NCBI RefSeq assembly: GCF_030852425.1 | Contig: NZ_NSDM01000004.1 | Span: 62,001-126,000, forward strand | Length of the DNA stretch: 64,000 nucleotides | Source of the DNA: Saccharothrix longispora | GTDB taxonomy: Bacteria; Actinomycetota; Actinomycetes; Mycobacteriales; Pseudonocardiaceae | Direction: 5' to 3' | Shown here: positions 60,709 through 64,000 of the stretch, piece by piece | Layout of the letters: every line of letters begins with the position of its first letter | How positions within the stretch are numbered: the first letter of the stretch is position 1 | Position numbers and translations under genes: made by a program | Notes under the pieces: model-generated | The model's database searches: none | What the model was told of the DNA's origin: nothing | Seen by the model: the letters and a program-made list of their open reading frames with translations, nothing else

Positions 60709-61500
60709 TCAGTCGGGCACCGTCCACACGAATGCCGAGGCGGGCGTCGCTGTGAGTCCCAGGGCCGTGATCCCACTGGGTGGGAGGGCTGCTGCTGACC
60801 AGCGCGTGGTCGCGGACCCCTCGGACCACTCCACGGACGTCCACCCCGAACGGCCCAGCGACGTGACGGCGTCCTGTAGCGCCACCTCGGCCGAAGTTTC
60901 CGCCGAACCGAGGTCGACGTGCACGCTCAGTACGTGCCCAAGGGGAGCCACCCGGGTGATCTTGCCATTCCTCGCGACGCGGCTCGCTACCGCCCGCGCC
61001 CGCCACTCGGCCCGTTCCACCCGATCCGTTTCCACGTCGACGCGCAGCAGGAGGCGCGTGGTCGGCCGTTCGGCCCCCACCGGCTCGGCCGGCTCGGCCG
61101 CCGCCTCCTCCCGGTGCGCCGGGTCGCCGCCGACCCACGCCTCCACCAGCAGCCGCTCCGCGCCCGGCAGCAGGCCGTCGAGCCGGTCCGGGTCGTCCAG
61201 CACCGTCCACGCCGTCGGCGGCTCGCACGACACCCGCGGCACCGGCAGGTCGTCGCCCAGCCGCCGGACGTACGACCGCACCGCGCGCGCCAGCGCGGCG
61301 GCCACGTTCCGGGCCACCCGCTCGCCGCTCGGGCTGCTGATCGTCACCGACCAGCAGCCCGGCTCCTCGTCGGAGCAGTCGGAGGCGCGCACCACCCGCC
61401 CGCCCAGGCGCAGCAGGCCGGCGCAGGCCGCGCGCGCCTGCCGCTCGTCGTCGGCCGCCACCACCGCGGTGATCAGCAGCTCCAGGTCTTCTCCCACCAT
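60709..61500 (-). CDS. Hypothetical protein upstream of the FtsK/EccC-like operon
   Basis: 263 aa from ATG 61500. Soluble, with two alpha/beta halves that look alike: both halves have a strand pattern ending in Val-Thr/Ser (ELLITAVVAADDERQARAAC and TRLLLRVDVETDRVERAEWRARAVASRV). Each is followed by a Gly/Ser strand, a helix rich in Ala (RNVAAALARAVRSYVRRLG; TSAEVALQDAVTSLGRSG) and a W-containing strand. This suggests an internal duplication. No family recognised. Same strand as the small-protein/FtsK genes with a 138-bp gap, so membership in the module is probable but not certain. Confidence 0.65.
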   Translation of the reverse strand: MVGEDLELLITAVVAADDERQARAACAGLLRLGGRVVRASDCSDEEPGCWSVTISSPSGERVARNVAAALARAVRSYVRRLGDDLPVPRVSCEPPTAWTVLDDPDRLDGLLPGAERLLVEAWVGGDPAHREEAAAEPAEPVGAERPTTRLLLRVDVETDRVERAEWRARAVASRVARNGKITRVAPLGHVLSVHVDLGSAETSAEVALQDAVTSLGRSGWTSVEWSEGSATTRWSAAALPPSGITALGLTATPASAFVWTVPD

Positions 61501-61718
61501 GTCGGGACGGAATTGTCCACGACACGGACAGGGGGTGTCAGCGGCCCTTTGCCGTCACCCACAAGCAGGGCTTACCGGACACCCCTCGTGATGAGCCCTG
61601 ATCAGCGTGTTTTGGCACGTCGAAACAGCACGTCACCCGATGTGGTCGGCGGCGGGCGGCGGCGTGTCGCCGAGGTGACGATGGCTCCCGCATGGTCACA
61701 AACACCCAGGAGGTTCCC

Positions 61719-62096
61719 ATGCGCAGTGTCATCCGGTTCATCGCCGCCGGCGCGGTCTCGCTGCCCCTGCTGATCGGAGCCGCGGGCATCGCGTCGGCCG
61801 ATTCCGGCACCCACGCCGAGCACGAGAACTACACCGTGGCCGCCTCGTCGGAGGGCGCGCTCGTCCACGAGGTCCAGGCCGGTGCGCACGAGTACGGCGT
61901 GGCGTACTTCCACGAGAGCTTCGTGGGCGCCGGGTCGGAAGGCGCGGGCTACTACGAGGTGAGCGCGGTGTCCTACCCCGGTGGTGCGCACTACGAGGAC
62001 GAGTACGCGTTCGCGGGTCCGCACGGCGCGGTCGTGGGCGGTGCGGAGAGCAGCGCCGACAGCGGTGACGGGGACGACGAGGGCTGGGACGACTGA
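61719..62096 (+). CDS. Small secreted acidic protein
   Basis: 125 aa. ATG 61719 follows CAGGAGGTTCCC. Signal peptide RSVIRFIAAGAVSLPLLIGAAGIASA, cleavage after ASA (about 28). The mature part is rich in Gly, Ala, Tyr, His, Glu and Asp (TVAASSEGALVHEVQAGAHEYGVAYFHESF, VSYPGGAHYEDEYAFAGPHGAVVGG), repetitive beta-type, with acidic tail DGDDEGWDD. No cysteine. No family recognised; extracellular location is the only firm inference. Terminator follows at 62114-62154. Confidence 0.75.
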   Translation: MRSVIRFIAAGAVSLPLLIGAAGIASADSGTHAEHENYTVAASSEGALVHEVQAGAHEYGVAYFHESFVGAGSEGAGYYEVSAVSYPGGAHYEDEYAFAGPHGAVVGGAESSADSGDGDDEGWDD

Positions 62097-62113
62097 CCCG
62101 GTCCCGACCCGAC

Positions 62114-62154
62114 CCCCCGGACCCGGGCGCGCGACGCGCGCCCGGGTCCGGGGG
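62114..62154. terminator. Hairpin terminator
   Basis: CCCCCGGACCCGGGCGCGC and GCGCGCCCGGGTCCGGGGG pair over 18-19 bp with a tiny loop, between the secreted-protein gene and the convergent lipase gene. Confidence 0.8.
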
Positions 62155-62201
62155 TCACCCGCTCGACCCGGAGCGCGTTCCGGTACCACCCGACCGGGTG
62201 A

Positions 62202-62987
62202 TCAGTCCAGGTCCAGCACCCGCCGGACGAACGCGACCACGTCCGCCAGCACCTCGGCCGCGTTGGTCTCGTTGAACACCTCGTGCCGGGCGCCGGGGTA
62301 GACGCGCTCCTCGAACAGCAGGCCGCGCAGGCGGTCGGTGCCGGTGCGGGTGTCCGCGAGCGGCACCAGCCCGTCGGCCTCGCCGTGCAGCCAGAGGGTC
62401 GGCAGGTGCTCCAGGGACGGGCCGTAGTTGACCTCGTCGAGGGCCCGCTCCAGGGACTCCAGCGTGGGGCGCTTGAACGGGCCGTGCCAGACCAGGGGAT
62501 CGGCGGCGTAGCGCTTGCCGACCTCCGGGTCGCGCGAGAGGGTGTCCGGGTCGATCGGCGTGTCCGGCACCTCCGGCAGCGCGAGCGCGTCCAGGCCCTG
62601 CCAGGTGCCCAGCACGGGGGCGGAGAGCACGAGGGCGGCCGGCGGGTGCAGCTGCGCGTACCTCGCCGCGACCAGGCCGCCCATCGAGTGCCCGACGAGC
62701 ACCAGCGGCAGCTCGGACGCGGCCGAGGCGATCGCGGCGCCGACGTCGGCGACCAGGCCCTCGAAGTCGGTGATCAGCGCGCGCTCGCCCTCCGAGCGGC
62801 CATGGCCGACGTGGTCGGCGGCCACCACCAGCGCGCCCGCCTCGACCAGCGCGTCCGCGACGTGCCCGTACCTGCCGCCGTGCTCGCCGTACCCGTGCAC
62901 GAGCACGGCGAGCCAGGAGGCGTCCAGGTTGGGCCAGGTGCGGACGGCGAGTTCCCCGGCGTGGCCGGGGACGTTGGACTCGATCAC
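62202..62987 (-). CDS. Monoacylglycerol lipase-like alpha/beta hydrolase
   Basis: 261 aa from GTG 62987, directly after the TAG of the upstream gene. Serine hydrolase of the MGL family: oxyanion VLVHGYGEHGGRYGHVADAL (HGxxEHxxRY, about 30-47), ADHVGHGRSEG, nucleophile elbow LVGHSMGGLVAARYA (Ser101), acid in LWLHGEADGLVPLADTRTG and His in GARHEVFNE. Probably releases fatty acid from monoacylglycerol. No signal peptide. Cotranscribed with the DUF4232 lipoprotein gene. Confidence 0.9.
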   Translation of the reverse strand: MIESNVPGHAGELAVRTWPNLDASWLAVLVHGYGEHGGRYGHVADALVEAGALVVAADHVGHGRSEGERALITDFEGLVADVGAAIASAASELPLVLVGHSMGGLVAARYAQLHPPAALVLSAPVLGTWQGLDALALPEVPDTPIDPDTLSRDPEVGKRYAADPLVWHGPFKRPTLESLERALDEVNYGPSLEHLPTLWLHGEADGLVPLADTRTGTDRLRGLLFEERVYPGARHEVFNETNAAEVLADVVAFVRRVLDLD

Positions 62988-63617
62988 CTACGCAGCGTAG
63001 AACGCGCTGATGGCGATCCGTCCCCCGGCGCACACCGGGCCGAAGTGCCAGTCCAGCGTCATCGGCTGGGTCTCGTCCGGCGGGATGGCCGCCGCCCGCG
63101 CCGCCTCCGGCTCGCACGGCCGCTCGACCGGCTCGTCACCGGTGGCCACGACCGTCCAGTGCAGGTTCGCCGCGGCCTGCGCCTTCGGCGGCAGCACCAC
63201 CCGCGACGGACCCGGGTCGGCCTCGCGCTCCAGGTCGGTCGGCACCGGCTGCCCGGCGGCGTCGAGCAGTTGGAGGCCGCTGTAGCCGTTGAGCGTGCAC
63301 GGCGTCGTGCCGTTGTTGGTCACCACCAGCTTGGCGTAGCGGTTGCCGGCGGCCGCGTCGGTCGGCCGGACCTCGCCCGCCAGCACGGCCGCCGTGCAGC
63401 GGTTCGACGCCGGGCCGGCCGTGGCCTGGTCCGTGGCCGGGGGCTGGGTCGTCGGCGAGCTCGGCGGCACCGGCGCGACGCCGGTCGTGGCGTCCGAGGA
63501 CGGCGGCGCGAGCCCGATGCTCGACTCGTTCGCCGCCGGCCGGGCGCCGCCGCCGCACGCGGACAGCACGACCGCGAGGGCGCCGACCGCCGCGGTTGCC
63601 GCGAGTGGTCGTCTCAT
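62988..63617 (-). CDS. DUF4232 lipoprotein
   Basis: 209 aa. ATG 63617 is preceded by AGGAGGTGGAC; an in-frame GTG 6 bp upstream is part of that site. Lipoprotein signal RRPLAATAAVGALAVVLSACGGG (lipobox LSAC, Cys about 21), Ser/Pro/Thr-rich spacer (VPPSSPTTQPPATDQATAGPA), then the DUF4232 domain with CTAAVLAGEVRPTDAAAGNRYAKLVVTNNGTTPCTLNGYSGLQLLDAAGQPVP (two Cys) and FGPVCAGGRI. These domains sit on the outer membrane face; function unknown. Confidence 0.88.
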   Translation of the reverse strand: MRRPLAATAAVGALAVVLSACGGGARPAANESSIGLAPPSSDATTGVAPVPPSSPTTQPPATDQATAGPASNRCTAAVLAGEVRPTDAAAGNRYAKLVVTNNGTTPCTLNGYSGLQLLDAAGQPVPTDLEREADPGPSRVVLPPKAQAAANLHWTVVATGDEPVERPCEPEAARAAAIPPDETQPMTLDWHFGPVCAGGRIAISAFYAA

Positions 63618-63715
63618 GTCCACCTCCTGGTCCAGTGAGTGGTCCCTGTGAGGAGGACGTACCCAACGGCCGGGAGGTTGGGTCGTTCTGCCAACAATTC
63701 ACCGTATTGGGCGCG

Positions 63716-64000
63716 TCAGTGGTTGCTCTCGACCCAACCGTCGGGCAGGACGGGCATGTCGTCCAGTTCGGCGGTCCACAGGTAGGTCCAGCAGACCCGC
63801 CCGTCGGGCAGCGTGACGCGCACGCGGGTGTACTCGTCGCCCTCGTACTCGTCGAGCACGGGCAGGGCGTCCTCGGGGTTCTCCAGCCGCAGCACGTGGC
63901 CGGGCACGCCGGGGCCGACGCCGCCGTCGGTGGTGGCGAGGGGGCGCAGCGCCGGGTAGCCGCGGCCGGTGTCGTGCAGCGTGCCGGGCAGGCGGGCGGG
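63716..64000 (-). CDS. Gamma-glutamylcyclotransferase-like (GGCT/AIG2) protein, C-terminal part
   Basis: The frame stays open to the window end, so the 5' part is missing. Visible residues: LPGTLHDTGRGYPAL, VPGHVLRLENPEDALPVLDEYEGDEYTRVRVTLPDG, CWTYLWTAELDDMPVLPDGWV. This is the GGCT-like barrel: the LxGxLYDxGxYPAL strand, LDxYEGxxYxR and a C-terminal Tyr-x-x segment. The LDEYEG Glu is the catalytic acid/base of gamma-glutamyl cyclotransferases. Role could be degradation of gamma-glutamyl peptides or amines. Possibly relevant to the GCS2 enzyme at 14.4 kb, but that is speculation. Confidence 0.8.
   Translation of the reverse strand, partial: PARLPGTLHDTGRGYPALRPLATTDGGVGPGVPGHVLRLENPEDALPVLDEYEGDEYTRVRVTLPDGRVCWTYLWTAELDDMPVLPDGWVESNH

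Overview
This is chromosomal DNA from a high-GC actinomycete. Codons end almost always in G or C, and GTG/TTG starts and 1-4 bp stop/start overlaps are everywhere. Gene content and order point to the family Pseudonocardiaceae (Saccharothrix/Lentzea/Actinosynnema-like); that placement is inference. From memory, the backbone follows the Mycobacterium tuberculosis Rv0871-Rv0896 region: cspB, MFS, DUF2530, MarR, SpoU/TrmH methyltransferase, DUF2537, sepH, serC, citA, gltA2. About 69 protein genes cover nearly all of the sequence. I saw no tRNA, rRNA, CRISPR array, transposase or phage genes.

Layout. 0-7 kb: cold-shock protein end, DUF2771 lipoprotein, MFS, glutaminyl cyclase, then DUF3027 coupled to a 945-aa GHKL ATPase. 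7-14 kb: DUF2530, purine permease, MarR-MFS pair, orphan FetB-type permease carrying an IdeR-like iron box at its 3' end, ABC-F protein. 14-26.7 kb: glutamate-cysteine ligase family enzyme, TrmH-family methyltransferase, heterodimeric ABC exporter, small membrane proteins, sepH, serC, citA. 26.9-32.2 kb: complete urease operon ureABCFGD, then pdxH. 32-43 kb: accessory transporters, an XRE/DUF397 pair, a decayed secreted-protein gene, a frameshifted metallo-beta-lactamase-fold gene, and TetR-controlled metabolic genes. 43-47 kb: gltA, a NatAB-type ABC system, XRE regulator. 47.5-50.1 kb: YbaB/EspC-like/WXG100-like module related to type VII secretion. 50.3-57 kb: glpD-TetR-FAD synthase, cytosine-deaminase-like enzyme, GNATs. 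56.8-61.5 kb: five-gene module around a soluble EccC/FtsK-like ATPase with two paralogous small helical proteins. 61.7-64 kb: secreted protein, monoacylglycerol-lipase-like hydrolase, DUF4232 lipoprotein, gamma-glutamylcyclotransferase-like end.

The most unusual signals are non-coding. (1) Three intergenic arrays of about 22-bp units lie head to head (6.99-7.2, 25.32-25.57 and 50.17-50.31 kb). They form long, largely colinear hairpins, and four of their six ends abut a TGA stop codon, three of these within the shared start TGACCCG. (2) A 16/19 match to the IdeR/DtxR iron box sits on a good -35/-10 promoter at the fetB stop codon. It is followed about 45 bp later by a strong hairpin, which predicts an iron-regulated small RNA of about 90 nt. 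(3) At least eleven genes have a -10 hexamer 6-8 nt before the start codon, predicting leaderless mRNAs. (4) The FtsK-centred module has no type VII membrane components beside it and may be an uncharacterised system.
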